Below, one piece after another: positions 20,060 through 33,012 of a stretch of DNA of 64,000 nucleotides (position 1 is the stretch's first letter; each line of letters begins with the position of its first letter). Source of the DNA: Apoderus coryli. Lineage: Eukaryota; Arthropoda; Insecta; Coleoptera; Attelabidae. The notes below the pieces were generated by a model. It ran no database searches. It was not told where the DNA came from and saw only the letters and a program-made list of their open reading frames with translations. The DNA is taken from NCBI GenBank assembly GCA_911728435.2, contig OU452204.1, forward strand, positions 16,554,001 through 16,618,000, written 5' to 3'. The position numbers were made by a program, and so were the translations under genes.

Positions 20060-22160
20060 GATGTTTTTTTAAATCGAACTAACCTGATTTTTTTAGCCAG
20101 CATATTTTTGTTCCTTTTAAATGATGACGAGACTTAATAGTTTTAGTTTTAGAAATATCAAAAATCGAGAACGGTATTGAAAAATTTATTGTTTCGAGGA
20201 TTTTTGGACACTCCGTAATATTGGTATAGTGTTAACTTCTGTCACGATTATGTTGTTAATCTTTAAAATACCAAAATTTTAAGTAGATTCAATAAAAATT
20301 TCCAGTTTTGATGCCCTAATAAACAACAAACAATGTGTAAGCTTATATTTCTACAAGAACAAAGAAAAATTGTTTTGAACCTAAAACACTAAATATACAA
20401 TAATAATTTGATAATATTGCAACTCATACACGACAACAAAAGTATAAATAATAACACCACTCTGCCACTGGCTGATTCAATATTACTACGAGGGGCGGCA
20501 ACAATTGCGGGGAAGGACTGAGTTTCCACCAATTGCGACGTGAACACTCGCATGGCGACAAAACGTGCGAGGGTCTACGCACCAATTAGGATCATTCAGG
20601 CAGCGTCTAACCACCTATTTCGCGTGGTATTGCCGATTTTACAGAAGATCGTAATTTCTTTTCCCTATTTTAATATTCAGTGGTAAAAATGTAAGTTATT
20701 AAATAAAAATAAAACAAACAACCACTTAAAAATGCTGAGCTTTTTTCATTATTATTATTTTGAATTGTAAAAAATCGATTCTCAAGTTTATACTACTTCT
20801 TTTCTAGAACTAGGTAGTGAGTTTTTGTAGTTAAATTTGGCAATATAGGATCTTTTGTCCGCATTCCTTTCGTTGTCTCAGATTCGTTTGCCAAGCAATG
20901 TGTTTGTATTCCTCTCTCATTAGAGCACATTTGAAATACGTGTCCGCATTGTGGAACCCTCGCTTCCATATTCACAGTACAAAACAGGTTTTTACGTTAT
21001 ACTTAGTATAAGCTCAGACATCCTCCTGGGATGAATGCTGTTTTATGTTGTTATAGATCCGTACTTGACCATTTAGGTACACCTCACAGTAGTGCGCCAG
21101 AATACTGGAGGCTCGCAGAGAGAAGAGGGACCTTATTATTTTCTTTAAATTATTAAACTACCATTGACCTGAAGGTTTGGTTAAAGTTGGAACTCATGAG
21201 CCTTTACACCCTCAAGTCCCTTTATGGCTAGGCAAATGGTTTCCAGCAGTGGTTCAATTTTTTCGGTGACTCGCGTATCTTTATGCGCGAGGTGAACAGG
21301 ATATTTGGTTCCAGTGTGTGCGGTTAGATTTGTAGTGCACTTCCGGAATTTTCGTTTAATATTATGTTGAAAATCTTAAATTTATTTATTTAATTTTGTT
21401 GTTTTTCTTTTCTTGTGAATTGTAAACTTATCTAATGTAAGACATTGTATTTATTTATTGTTATTATTATTAAATTGGAAATGGATATCATTATCTGTAT
21501 GTAAAGAAAGAGAAAAAGTTCTTGAAAGTTCACACCGCAACTTGCACGTACAGGTCGAAGTAATTTAAAAATTTTAACTTAAATTTCAAAAACTTAAAAA
21601 TTTTCCCACGTACGAATAAACCATAAATATCACCTACTACAATTTATATTCAGACTAATTATTATATTCCATACATCGGAATTTAAAACCCCTGGGTGGG
21701 CAGTAATAATTTAATCTGCATACGAAAATATCCCGTATTTTCATTTCGGTACATGTGAAATGAAAAAGAGACATCCAATGTAAAAATTAAATTAATTTGA
21801 ATTTCAATTTGATGATTCCCAGTAATGTCATTTTATTACACATGTACGAAGGTATTATACCCAAAAAATCACAAAAACCACTTTAAGTTTGATTTCATTT
21901 TAATGACGTCGAAATATAATATAAATATGCTACACAGTTACAGCTGAAATATTCGAAAGAAGAAATAAAATATAATACAGCAGATTCAAAATTAATACTA
22001 ATTAACATTCATGGAGTTTTGAATTAAGATAAACTTGTCTACTTCGTGGAGGTTTTAAATGCAATTTCATTAAAATTATATATTATATGTTTAATAGGCA
22101 AATAAATTTAATTCCATAGTTTATAATATCAAAATTAATTGTTAAAAACAATTTTTATTT
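20060..22160. other. No gene recognised
   Basis: AT-rich sequence. A 60-codon frame on the minus strand (20793-20975) has less biased composition than its surroundings ('VPQCGHVFQMCSNERGIQTH') but matches nothing I know. Confidence 0.3.
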
Positions 22161-22186
22161 GAAGGGTTTCAAAAAGTCCGCATCAA

Positions 22187-22618
22187 ATGGGAAATGTTCC
22201 TGTACAACTTCAAGTTTCTTCAGAATGTACACGTCCGACAATGCCAGGTACTTCTGGAATAAAGCAGGAAACGCAACCAGAGCAACTAAAAACTTTGATT
22301 CCAACTGATAAATCCTCATCGAGCACCAGCTTACGTTCTACCATTGTTGTAATTGCTTTTTTAAAGAATTATAAATACTTAATGGGTACATTCTTAACGT
22401 TCTGCGCTTTTCATTTTAGTTCAGAAAACCAACTCAGGAACAAGCACGGACAGGTGAACAATGCGTCGAAGAATTGCCCCAAGTTATAGGTAATCTATTT
22501 AAAAGTTTATTTATTTGTAGTTTTATAATTTTTTTTCTTTCCTGTCACAGATCTCGAATGCTTCATCAGAGCTCTGATGGTACCAGCACGGATAGCAGAA
22601 CAAAACGTAGAAGTGTAA
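22187..22618 (+). CDS. Possible three-exon 3' end of an unknown gene
   Basis: Three pieces keep one frame if spliced: 22187-22345 (donor GTTGTA, weak), 22420-22489 (acceptor ...cattttag, donor GTAATC) and 22551-22618 (acceptor ...cctgtcacag). The product is Ser/Thr/Gln-rich ('PGTSGIKQETQPEQLKTLIP', 'DKSSSSTSLRS', 'TQEQARTGEQCVEELPQV', 'FIRALMVPARIAEQN') and ends at TAA 22616. I do not recognise it. The pyrimidine tracts before both acceptors are good and the phases agree (0 then 1), but the first donor is poor. The start is the first ATG in the frame and probably not the true start. Confidence 0.3.
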
Positions 22619-23281
22619 AAAGAACTAAAACTATCCAGTTACATCCGGTTATATAGTTATAACCTAAAAAGCCATCGTGAAAAATTCAACAAAACTGTAA
22701 ACATTTTTAAAAAAATAACGTAAAATTGATTGTTACTATTTGAAATGAAAGTCCACAAATTGAGTTTAATAAAATTATATATTATTAAAATAATCAATGT
22801 TTGTTTTATTTTAAATATAACAAAATGCATATTGAATTTAGCAGTATGGACATTTGTGAAGCTCATTCCCCATCCTCTATATCTCTGGTTCAAACGCATT
22901 GCAATACGTCGAGTATATACGAGTACTTACGTTTGGTTTGGGCTTCTTCTTGTTCCACCGTGTGGTTACTATTTCGATTGCTTCTAACACGCTTACCAAT
23001 TCCATATTCACGGAGTCTGAAATGAATCAGAAAAGACTATCTTAGTAGGTTGCCGCCTGTTTGGAAACCTCCGCTGATATTCGCGACAAGCCGCTAGAGC
23101 CTTTCAGTCACACAAACCGTACACAGAAATTATATCAGCGTATTCTTCGATAGAAAACTCCAGTTTCGTTTGGTTTTTACAATAAAACTTTGAAAACAAA
23201 ACTATTCAATACCAATAACTTTTGACAACTACTGTCAGATTTAATTTCACATGACATGCTATATCCTTTACATGCCGTAAC
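22619..23281. other. No gene recognised
   Basis: AT-rich, followed by a moderately GC-richer stretch near 23050 with no feature I can name. Confidence 0.3.
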
Positions 23282-23559
23282 CAGAGTATAATAAACAATA
23301 CAGTATTCTGACTTTCCGCTTGCGAGCCGTCCTGCGCATCTCGCGCGCATGCCGCAATTATGGGTTAAAACGTCACAATAATCGCATAGACGTAGATAGA
23401 TACCGTACCCTCCTGTGTTCAATATATAGTTCATTGTCGGCGTGTACGAGATAAATAAATATTGTGTTTGTAATCTAATTCTGTGTTTTGTGTTTTTAGT
23501 ATAGTGTTCGTGAGAATTAAAAGGATTTTATTTTTATTAACGTGTCTTGGGATTAATAC

Positions 23560-23661
23560 AATGAACAATCAGGGAGGACATGTGTGTGCTGCAAAATGTT
23601 GTCGCAATAAGCGGTACACTTGCTCTAAACATTTTTTTCGCTTCCCCAAAGATCCTGTTAG
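23560..23661 (+). CDS. THAP zinc-finger first exon
   Basis: 'MNNQGGHVCAAKCCRNKRYT' then 'CSKHFFRFPKDPVR' ends at a consensus donor GTGAGT (23662). This is the C-x(2-4)-C start of a C2CH THAP domain with the F-x-x-F-P-x-D/N-P segment that normally follows. THAP domains bind specific DNA and form the N-terminus of P-element transposases and derived proteins. The remaining exons (with the AVPTIF region) are not found downstream, where the LINE sits. The upstream leader is shared with the second copy, so it is element-borne. Confidence 0.6.
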
Positions 23662-23849
23662 GTGAGTAATAAGTAAAAATAAAGATGAATACTAGATAAT
23701 TTTACGTTTATAACAACTATTTGTATAACCGTAAAATTTATATTACGAAATGACAGTATCTAATATATCTTTAAACTAAATGCAAGTGAAACATAAACAC
23801 AAGTTATCGCGTTGCGAGATAGCATGATAACGCAATCAGCTAAGGGTTA

Positions 23850-24470
23850 TATTATTGACAATATATATATGGCCCTTGTTTGACTAGAATTGCTGAGAAG
23901 ATGATTCAGTTAATGCAGAATTCAGGCACACGGCTTGTATGTGGAATTCGTAGGGGTGAAAAAGGCTAGCGCTAAGATTAAGGAAATCGGCTGGTTAAGA
24001 ATGAAACAACGTCGGATTTTCATTCACTAATTTTGATTAATAAAAATCATCGGAAATAGGCGGAATACTTATATGAAAGATTGAAGTTCCGGGGATCGGT
24101 GTATGATGTGAATATACCTCATAAAACTGTCATTACGCCACCGCTACACTCAACATCAGTCTTGGAGCGGTCATTTTCCTATACGATTTCAAAATATTAC
24201 AACGCTCTACCGGAGAATATAAAAAGTTTACAGGGGTTTTCGTTTAAGAGCGCTTTCTGACACCTAATAGAACAAATTAATTGGTAAACATAAGCTACCT
24301 ACTTAATTTGGCCAACGATGTAAAACAATTTTCAGATAGTTTTAAGCTAAAATATAAGTTAAGTTTAGGTTAAGTTAGGAAGCACTGCTTCAACTTTTGT
24401 AAAAATGTCTTTTTTTTACTAATAAAGTCTTTATTATTATTGTGTTTATTATTATTATTAAAAATCACAC
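23850..24470 (+). mobile_element. LINE 3' fragment nested in the THAP element
   Basis: Coding pieces: 'LTRIAEKMIQLMQNSGTRLV', 'AKIKEIGWLRMKQRRI' and 'VLERSFSYTISKYYNALPEN' followed by 'IKSLQGFSFKSAF', the terminal region of CR1/Jockey-type LINE proteins. A 3' tail 'taataaagtctttattatta' ends it near 24440-24470. It is present at the same place in the inverted copy. Confidence 0.7.
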
Positions 24471-24747
24471 AATCATGTCAACATTTAACTGATAACACCA
24501 CTCAAGGCTGTTTTCAATCACTATGACACACTACAAATGTTTCTGAAATTGACAGCGATATTGTTATGTACTTAAATATTTTTACAAAAATAAAAATACA
24601 GTACTGTGGTTAGAAACCGAAAACTATAATTATTTTTAGTCAGGACCTGACTTTTAACCCAAAATGGCGGCGTCATACGTCACAGTTTGAAATTATTTAG
24701 CTCAAAATGCCAACGTGGACTCGGACTGCTGTACTTATTATGCTGTG

Positions 24748-25350
24748 ACTAGATTAGATACATACGCTACTAGGTGATTAATTTAAAGTTTTTCTTTGTT
24801 GAAACTTTTTTAAATATTTTGTAAACTAAAAAGTATTTAGTCAAACGATTTTATTATTTAGGTATTGATTCAGAACAACAAATTTGATATAGGTTTTCAT
24901 TTTTCGCCTTGACTCACCAATCACCCTGTATAGTATGGAACTTAGTTTGTTTTTAGTATTAAGTACGAAAAAATATATCATCATTCAAGTTTTATTATAT
25001 CCGACAATAAAAATTATAGAATAGATACAATTTGTCATTTTCTTTTGGTGTCGTATGTTAAAGGAATTAATTCGAATATAAGGAGTACATTAGTTGTGTT
25101 AAAAAAGTGGTATATTATACGTATTTCCAGATTCAGAAAATCGTTTTATTTGTCTCTACATGTAACATGTGAAAGATTTCATGCGTTGATAAGCTTATAG
25201 GTACGTGAAGAGTAATATCGCCTTTACTAGTGTTTTATTGGTATTGAAACATTTTCAACAGAAACAATTTATTGAAATATTTCTTAAAAACTATAAATTT
25301 GGGAAAAGATCACTTTATTTTATTAAAGTTTCTCCAGTTTAGTTTATTGG
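24748..25350. other. No gene recognised
   Basis: AT-rich spacer. A 'caccctgta' repeat-end motif lies near 24922. Confidence 0.3.
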
Positions 25351-25358
25351 ATATAGAG

Positions 25359-26178
25359 CAGTGGCGGCTCGTGGGTAATTTTATTAGGTAGGCACTAAAT
25401 AAAAAATGGATGTGAAGAAAAAGGCGCCGCTGGCGATTTTTTTTTAGATTGTCAAGGTCAAGCGCCTTAGATGAAAAGTAGAAAATTATCAAGGTAAAAA
25501 AGAACACGTTAAAATACGGGTTTCGTAAGGTAAATCTTATTTCTTTTTATTTTTAAAAATTATGCCCCATTCACTACTACGAAATCCAATACATATCAAA
25601 TAAAAATAAAATACAAAATTATTTGTATTGAATAAACATTAATATTACTACCTAATTACTACTTACCGCTACCGCAACAAGTTGTGCAGCACAACCACCA
25701 ATCTTTACTTGTACTAATCAAAATATTATTACTATTATTATTAAATAATTAAATACATACACTTTTTAATTAATGGCACTAGTATTTAAACAACAAACGA
25801 ACAAATAGTTCAAACGTAATGTAAAAAACAGTAAACAAAAATACCTAACGTACAAATCGAAATTCGTGCAAATAGTATACCTACCTATCTACAATAGATA
25901 GAAGGCGGCCGGGGTAGGTGCCTAAGCTCAACGTAAACACGTTCCTACGCATTAGAAGACATATTATTTCAATAGGTATTATATAAAAGTTCTCAATCAC
26001 CACCAGTTTAAAGGGTATGTTTTAAAGGTTTAAGGTACAAAAATGAAATTAATATAAGAATCAATATTATTTTTTTTTTAAATTATGGAGTCAATAATAA
26101 TAAATTGAGTATTTAATTTAGGGCGAAGTTTTAAAGGTAGGCGGTACCTACCTTGCCTACCCCGACCAGCCACCATTG
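25359..26178. mobile_element. 820-bp non-autonomous hAT element, perfect 8-bp TSD
   Basis: It is flanked by atatagag at 25351-25358 and 26179-26186. The termini are cagtggcggctcgtggg and the complement of ccgaccagccaccattg, inverted repeats with a few mismatches. There is no transposase coding inside; the interior is AT-rich. It is the same terminus family as the elements at 9390 and 33308. Confidence 0.9.
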
Positions 26179-26186
26179 ATATAGAG

Positions 26187-27925
26187 GGGCAACTTATGAA
26201 AGTAGACGTAGTAAATTTAGTTGTTAGATATTTTTTAAAATTCAATCTTACAATTTTTTAAATTTGGCGCTAATTTGCTAGGCATTTCGTAGAAAATCTG
26301 TAAAAAGCTTTCTGCATGTGATACATTGATTGTTCTATAATTCGTTAGTAAGAAGTAAGGACCAGAAAAATGGGACAAAAAACACTGAGAATATGTGCAT
26401 ATACAGTGCTTCCCAGGATAGATGTAAGCAAGAGATGTAACAAAAAATGTTGTTGTTGTTTTAAAACTAAGGTACTGGGTTAAATCTGTGTTGTACAGGG
26501 TGTTTTATAAACAAATTTACAAAAATCATCATCAACAAAAGTTGTTTGAAATACAATTCCATATCGTCGTATTTCAGGAATATAACAGCATATTTTTGGA
26601 AACAATACTTGTTTTCAATAATTAGTATTTTAATTTGAATCATAATATGACAAATACTGCATAATTAGTAGGTATAAAAAATAATAAATATTACTTTTAA
26701 TTGAAATTAGTTAAAAGTTAGAACAGTATTATTTATTATTCACAACCAATGATAAAATAGTTAAGTGATATTGATACTTGCATTGTCTCAAAAAATTTAA
26801 TTTATATTGTGCAATGCTATGGAATTGATGAAAGTCGTTAGGAGAAGTAATAAGGCTGTTTAATATAAAATGCCGAGATAGTCTTGCGTCACGTATCGCG
26901 GCTATGAGAATCTTGAAAAAAAAGTTAACTACTGGTAGTGTTCTAAATTTGAAGACAAAAATAAATTGATACCATGACGCAGACGATGTTGGAGTTATTG
27001 TAGCTGGGGCCTCCGTTATAGAAAATCCTAAGATGCCACTCACAGAGAGATCAGTTATTGTTAATTGTCACGTTTAGGTTTAACGTGAACTACGCGCATT
27101 GAAAATAAGGACCTTATCTAAAAGATAGAAACACCGAATACCAAGTTTAAAGAGACTAAGTTTATTAACAGTTGAGAAAGTTGAGAAGAATTTACAAAAT
27201 AATGAAACTTAAATTAGAGACTATAGAGTTAAAATAATAGAATACAAATAATATTACTTACATTAAAATATTTTAAGTTAATTTCGGGACACCCTTTATA
27301 TAACATATATTTCCTGTTATTGACAACATTGTAAAAAATAACGACGTTGTTATATACTGAAATCGGACTTATATTCAATATTATACTAGTATGGTATATC
27401 TTATCATCTCCATCTTTAATATTTTTCTAAATAAGTTCACTATTACACGCAATTGTTACAACAAAATGTACATTCTCACATTATAAGAGTATCGTCCTTT
27501 TTTAGGATAATTTAAGATCCACACACCTCTATAAATTCCTTAAAGGCCACAGTTAGATTTTGTTGTCTTTTTTTCTTTTTATCAATAAATAATCAATAAA
27601 GAGCTTTATTGCATTGCTAATATTTTGATTACAGCAATAAATTAATGTTTGCAGAACAATGTATTAAGTGAGAATTTTTCTTTAATAACTCATACGGTCA
27701 TAAATAATTATTAATCAATAAATAATAATTGATGAAGTAATTACAGAAGATTTGTTTGTAAATGTTGTTGACGGTTTTGAGCGATTGCTATCGATAGATA
27801 TTCTATCTAATTGAACAACACAACGTTTGCCATCAGAAGTTTCCATTATAACAATGACTTGCTGAGTCTTGATCTGCCGGGAAGTTTACTGTCATTCATG
27901 CATCATGGCAAGAGGTGGAAGACAA
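26187..27925. other. No gene recognised
   Basis: AT-rich, with a repeat-end motif 'tacagggtgttttata' near 26497. The 104-codon minus-strand frame (26729-27043) has no recognisable motif. Confidence 0.3.
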
Positions 27926-27929
27926 GGTA

Positions 27930-28245
27930 AAGATGGGGCTTCCGATAATAGTGCAATGGTTTGATAAATATCTCTTAACGATCAACTTCCAAAAAACTGT
28001 TTATGTTCCCTTTACCAATAGTGTAGCTACGCAAACCGAAACAAATAAGATCACCATTAATCTAATGTAGAGAGAGACGAGTTTTGATGTGAGCAGGGCT
28101 GATCATGTTAAGTATCTCGGTATTATACTCGATCGGCATCTAAGATGGGATATCTATGTTCAATGATTTTTCATTGTTAAGATCAGTGACAAAGTTACGA
28201 GATTAGTCCAGCTCGGTGGCACTAGGTGCCTGTACAGAGGACAGA
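27930..28245 (+). pseudogene. LINE reverse transcriptase thumb fragment
   Basis: It reads 'LLTINFQKTVYVPFTNSVAT', 'ETNKITINL', then 'ADHVKYLGIILDRHLRWDIY', the region after the palm Asp pair in Jockey-type LINE reverse transcriptases. Stops interrupt it. Sequence to about 28560 may be the degraded continuation but I cannot place it. Confidence 0.6.
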
Positions 28246-29145
28246 GAAAAAAATAAATGATAGAACGTTTATTTTTGGTTCAAGTTAGAAACCGTGCAAT
28301 ACTGGTCCTGGTCGATAGTGTAATATATTTTCCAAATAAATGTTGCGCATTACAAAATAAACATTTCTATCGGTTTATAGCTACCACCATTTACTATTAA
28401 TTTCTACTAAAATCTGAAAATAAGGATTTAGAAGTGCGGAAATACATCAATGGCAGATGTGCAGCGGCAAACAGCCAATTAATTTTTATTGAAAATTATA
28501 TCGACTTGATTGGACATAGTATGAGAGAGACGTTTGCAGTACTACAGTTTAATTAAAAATGTTGAATTAATGTAACATATGTAGTTAGTTTCTGATTACG
28601 AGAAATCATAATGCACTGTGAATGGAATATTAAATAGATCAATGTCTTCCAAACTATCTGTGCAATTTACTTATTGATATAAAAAAGACAAATCAACAAA
28701 TTTAAAATGGGAAAATTGCCATGTGGTCTTAACATTATTTTTTCCATGATTGAGTCAGAATTCTGCAAAGGAGATCCTAAGGCTATGTTTTTTATCGTTA
28801 GTACCCACCGAATTCTTTCATGAACATTTAACTTTCAACTTGTCTGGTAAAAATATGTTATGCTATGAGAGTTCGAAACCATCTCTTCGGGAAAATAACA
28901 TGGGAAATCGCTAAGGTCCAATCTGGCCATTTTTTGCACTTTTCAAGGTCACGCGCTTGAAGGCCTCGCGAAGTTATATGATAGGGGGTGGCATGTGCAT
29001 GACTTTCTGTACCCACCCCCGCCGCACATAGTTACCATATGCCCTTTGTGCAGCTGTATTTTAAATTACCCTCGTTGATCTTTCTAATAGGTCATATCGT
29101 GGTATAAGGAAGAAAAAAAGAAAATTTTGACAAAACTCGATTTTA

Positions 29146-29454
29146 TTATTCAACATAGGTGCCATCGAGGGCAATACAACGAGTATAGCGATTTTTCAAC
29201 TTTTCGGTACCACTTTTATAGTACGATTTCTCTTTCTCGTCAAAATAGGACTGAGTTTCAGCGATTACTTCACTATTGGACTTAAATTTCTTTCCAGCAA
29301 GCATTCTCTTGAGATCTGAAAACAGGAAAAAGTCGCTGGGGGCTAAATCTGGAGAATACGGTGGTTGGGTAAGCAATTCGAAGCCCAATTCGTTCAATTT
29401 TGTCATAGTTTTCATCGATTTGTGTCTTGGTGCAACAACATTTTTTCTTTTCAA
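29146..29454 (-). pseudogene. Mariner transposase C-terminal fragment
   Basis: 'LGFELLTQPPYSPDLAPSDF' then 'FLFSDLKRMLAGKKF' contains the mariner PPYSPDLAPSDF block with the third catalytic Asp. The end 'RYTRCIALDGTYVE' matches the normal mariner C-terminus. Everything N-terminal is lost at about 29455. The frame is intact for 102 residues. This is a different mariner lineage from the 4718 and 54686 copies. Confidence 0.8.
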
Positions 29455-29980
29455 ATGTGAACGTTACGTAACTATACTAAGGGAAGATGTGTCTGAATTT
29501 TTCAAATTTGGGAACTCACAAAACAAGTTTGACATAAACAATCAATTGAAAATCAACAAACTGTCATTTGACAATAAACGCAACGCTGCACAGTGGGGTA
29601 TTTGGCCAATTTAGCAAGACAAAATTATACAAGAAAGACACTAAGTGCGAAACAGGTTCTAACAGTAAGGTTGGTTGTATAATTACTAAAATTGATAAAT
29701 TAGCTAAGTTTTCTTACACAACGTAAATATACAGGGTGTCCTTGGCAAATATAACAAGAACATCTAGGAGAAAATATTAAATACAACATTGTTTTATAAT
29801 GATCAAAAATATGGGTCAAATAGATTATTAAAAAAAAAACAAACAGGGTGTTTTGTAATTTGGGGTGTTTCGTGTATGTAACTTGATTAAAACACTGGTT
29901 ACGGTATTTACAAAATTAAATATTTAATTACAGAACTTAATATGAATTTCGTATATTGAAGTACATTATTTACAATCATT

Positions 29981-30092
29981 ACTAAACTTAAAATATGTAT
30001 ACAGTGTGGCACAAGATAAATGGTCGCCATAGTACCAGCAGACTAAATTAAAATATATATACAGTGTGGCACAAGAACAATGATGGTCGCCA
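29981..30092. repeat. Tandem duplication of ~57 bp
   Basis: Two adjacent units each read 'actaaa(c)ttaaaatat.tatacagtgtggcacaag' and end in 'ggtcgcca'. Only two units are present. Confidence 0.7.
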
Positions 30093-30096
30093 CAAG

Positions 30097-30133
30097 CACA
30101 GATCTAGAAGAAAATCGAGTTTCTAGATCTGTG
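30097..30133. repeat. 13-bp perfect hairpin
   Basis: cacagatctagaa (30097-30109) and its exact complement (30121-30133) enclose an 11-base loop. 'gccacaagc' occurs in direct orientation just outside both arms. Confidence 0.7.
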
Positions 30134-30329
30134 GCCACAAGCGTACCAAACATTTTCACCACTTTAGAAAAATTCTAGGGGAAAGATATTAATTGAAAAT
30201 TAGTTACGTTTTTTTTTGCAAATTTATCTATATACAGGGTGTTCCAATTCTGACACCAACATACAACTAGCTTAGTTCTAAAAAAAAATATGCAAACATA
30301 ATCAGAGCCGCTAGGGGAGTTATTTGGCC

Positions 30330-30845
30330 TTTATCTTCTTCTTCGTTCGATTATGTTGTGTAAGATTTTTAATATTTTTTCCACGGGTAGGAGTGCTAGC
30401 AATATTTTTTAAAACCTATGCGGCATCTCTTTTTCCTGTAGACTGGAGCTGACTGTGTGTAGCAAATAAAATCTCACTGCAGCTTACATTGCTTCTTAAC
30501 TGTTCTGTTTTTCGCAACTTAGTGCGATCACTTGCAAGCTCAAATGCTTTTATTGGACGACCTGCAGCCTGCTTTGGTAGTTTGGGTAGTCAAGCCAATT
30601 TGTATTTTTTATCTAAGAACGTCTTTTCGTTGTAGTGATCAGCTGTCCATTTGCTTTTCATCTAGGATTTAAAATAAGAAAATTTTATTTTAACGTCTTT
30701 CATATCTTCTTCGGAATAATGGAATCGATTTTGCAGATGATGAAGAATAAAATCGTGGATATCCATATCAGTTTGTTCTCGCATAATGTTGAATAACTCC
30801 CTTTTAGTGATTAGAGTCACAAGTGATGGGTCTATAAAAAAAGAT
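30330..30845 (-). pseudogene. Decayed gene of unknown, probably mobile, origin
   Basis: One minus-strand frame carries coding-like sequence with three stops: 'LVTLITKRELFNIMREQTDM', 'FILHHLQNRFHYSEEDMKDV', 'AAGRPIKAFELASDRTKLRK', 'TEQLRSNVSCSEILFATHSQ', 'KNIASTPTRGKNIKN'. The G-R-P-x-K-x-F-x(8-10)-K-R-x-K-T-x-x-L-R pattern resembles a group of uncharacterised multicopy insect proteins. I cannot name a function. Frame preservation over 170 codons argues it was once translated. Confidence 0.4.
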
Positions 30846-30849
30846 ATAT

Positions 30850-33000
30850 TGATGATGTTATAATCTATTCGAAACGTTAAAACATTTTTTTTATTTTAAA
30901 TGAATATTTGCAATAAAAATATCCAACACTTTTATTGATAAGGTATTATTATTATTATTAGAGAAGTTTCAACTTTAGATTTTAAAGAATATTAAATCCA
31001 ATGAGACAAAAAAATATGGCAACCTCTATTTTTGTATTAAAATAGACATAAACTATAATAGTTTTAAAAACAATTTATATCAAAATAATTTTCGATTTGC
31101 AAAATTTTTTTAATTATGTATTTCACATAGTGCATAAAAATAGTGATGATTTCTTGGACACAGCGTATTATTAGAATGCCGAATTCACTAAAAAACCGGA
31201 CAAAACCGGATGAGAATTTAATTGAGATTGAAAGCAGGATAACAATACTTCATTCTAAAGTAAAAATTATAGCTGGGACTCGCTTGGAGATATAACAAAT
31301 TTCTTACGGTTTTTTAAGTTCCTTATAAAAAGTAAGAAATAAAAACACTATTTTTGTCAAATATGATTATTAACAAAAGAAAAGTAAATAAAAGTGTACT
31401 TATGTACTATATATAACATAACTTACCTGAAAGACTAGATTCCATCAAAAATTCTATTTAAAACAATGTCCAAGTACAAACAAATTATCACACAAAGACA
31501 CACTTTATATAACGAAATACTAACTGAAACACATGCTCTTATATAAATAGTCAGATATACACTAACCCTATGCACCTATGGGTAAAAACAGAGGTCCAAA
31601 AAGAATATTTTATGGTTCTTTGTCTATCTGGCTTTATGATAGGTACATTTACTACCCATTTCTAACAAATTTACAAAATTGAAGTTTTGACGACAAACAT
31701 AACAGTAGCAGAAAGTGTCTAGTTTCTGTGCGGTCTTAAAAAATATTATTTTTTCATGAAACTTATAGCTAAAAAGATTATTTTGAAATAATTTGTAAAT
31801 ATATTCCACAATTCCAATTGACTCTGATTTGAATACTATAATTTAGACTTGGACAACTAAAGTAAAACAATTAGATACCTACTTAGACTGCTATAATAGA
31901 AAACATCGTGCGATTTAAAACGAAAGTAAACGCTGAATTTAAAGTATATGGGGCGCCTCTTCTTTAAACCAACCATCAATAAAACAAAATGGTATATACT
32001 TACGCCAGATAAAGACAAATTACAAATTGCCTTGCTCTAGACTAATAGTTTATAAAGTACTTTGACGTTAATTTTGACTTTCTCAAAGCACATCTTCTGC
32101 ATAATACCGCGTCTATTAACATACTCTTTACCAACCATAAGACAAACGAAAAAAAATGAGCAATTCTTCAATGAAATGTTACCTGAATGTTAAAAACCAA
32201 ACGCAATTAAACCCGTATCCAGAATGTTAATTGTTGCTGCCATATAAGCGATAAGATTGTATTTTTTCGAAATGAAAAAATCAAATCGTGAAAAAAACAC
32301 GTATAATTGCGGTTGTTTGTATAACTACAAGGCTACTACACCGGTGCGTCATTATCTGCCTCTCAGCAGTGACTTATGGCGAGTCATTTTTTCAAATGTA
32401 ATTGATATGTGATTAGAATTAGTTTATGACGGTGCTTCTGTGCATGTTCTTTTTCGCTGTTGAACAGAAACTAAACAGTTATTTGTGATGTGGCGAACTT
32501 ATTGGTTTTTCTTAAAACATTCCAATTCCTTAATTTCTATGAAATACGGTGATGGTAAAAGTATAATTGCTTTCAACGCATGGCTTTTATCAAGACATGA
32601 GATCTCTCAGATGAAACAAATCGATGGTTTTCTAAATCTGGCAATATAGTAGTGTAATTAACCACTTTTTCTTGCAAAAAATCATTACTATAACTATTTG
32701 AAATATTTATATTGCTGTATAATTACTTATTATGCTCTCAGTATTTGTTTTATAATTTTTATAGTCATCTTTTCAATAAAACAATTAGCTGCATTGAATT
32801 CATTTAGCTGGAAATGAAAAATAGGACTCTTTCTTTTTTTATGTTCTTGAACCATTTTTCCTTTTAATTTTTTTCTTTGAAAATATAATAATAATAATTT
32901 ATTGGCATCATACATTACAATAATCATCATTAACAAAGAAACATACAAAACAATAGATATGCCAAAAGGTGCTAACTCAGCATAACTGATTTTCAGTAGA
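30850..33000. other. No gene recognised
   Basis: AT-rich. Open frames here (31624-31809 and 32730-33104, minus) have low-complexity translations. Confidence 0.3.
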
Positions 33001-33012
33001 ACTATTACACTA

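Larger units (their letters stand above)
23282..24747 (+). mobile_element. THAP-domain DNA transposon (P-like) carrying a LINE, copy 1
   Basis: The outer ends are imperfect inverted repeats, 'cagagtataataaacaatac' against the complement of '...tacttattatgctgtg', with a further inverted pair 'gccgcaattatgggttaaaa' / 'ttttaacccaaaatggcggc' inside. It contains a THAP exon and a LINE 3' end. The same composite is present inverted at 47594-49036. THAP plus inverted repeats suggests a P-element relative; no transposase core is left to confirm this, and no clean 8-bp TSD was seen. Confidence 0.55.

Noticed and set aside
23177..23434. Minus-strand frame MNYILNTGG..., with a relative at 48750-49037
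   Set aside because: The similarity is explained by the two copies of the THAP element's leader; no protein family is recognised and the frame diverges.
30860..30890. Another hammerhead-like hairpin near 'ttgatgatg...cgaaacgtt'
   Set aside because: The sequence between the two motif halves does not form a stem.
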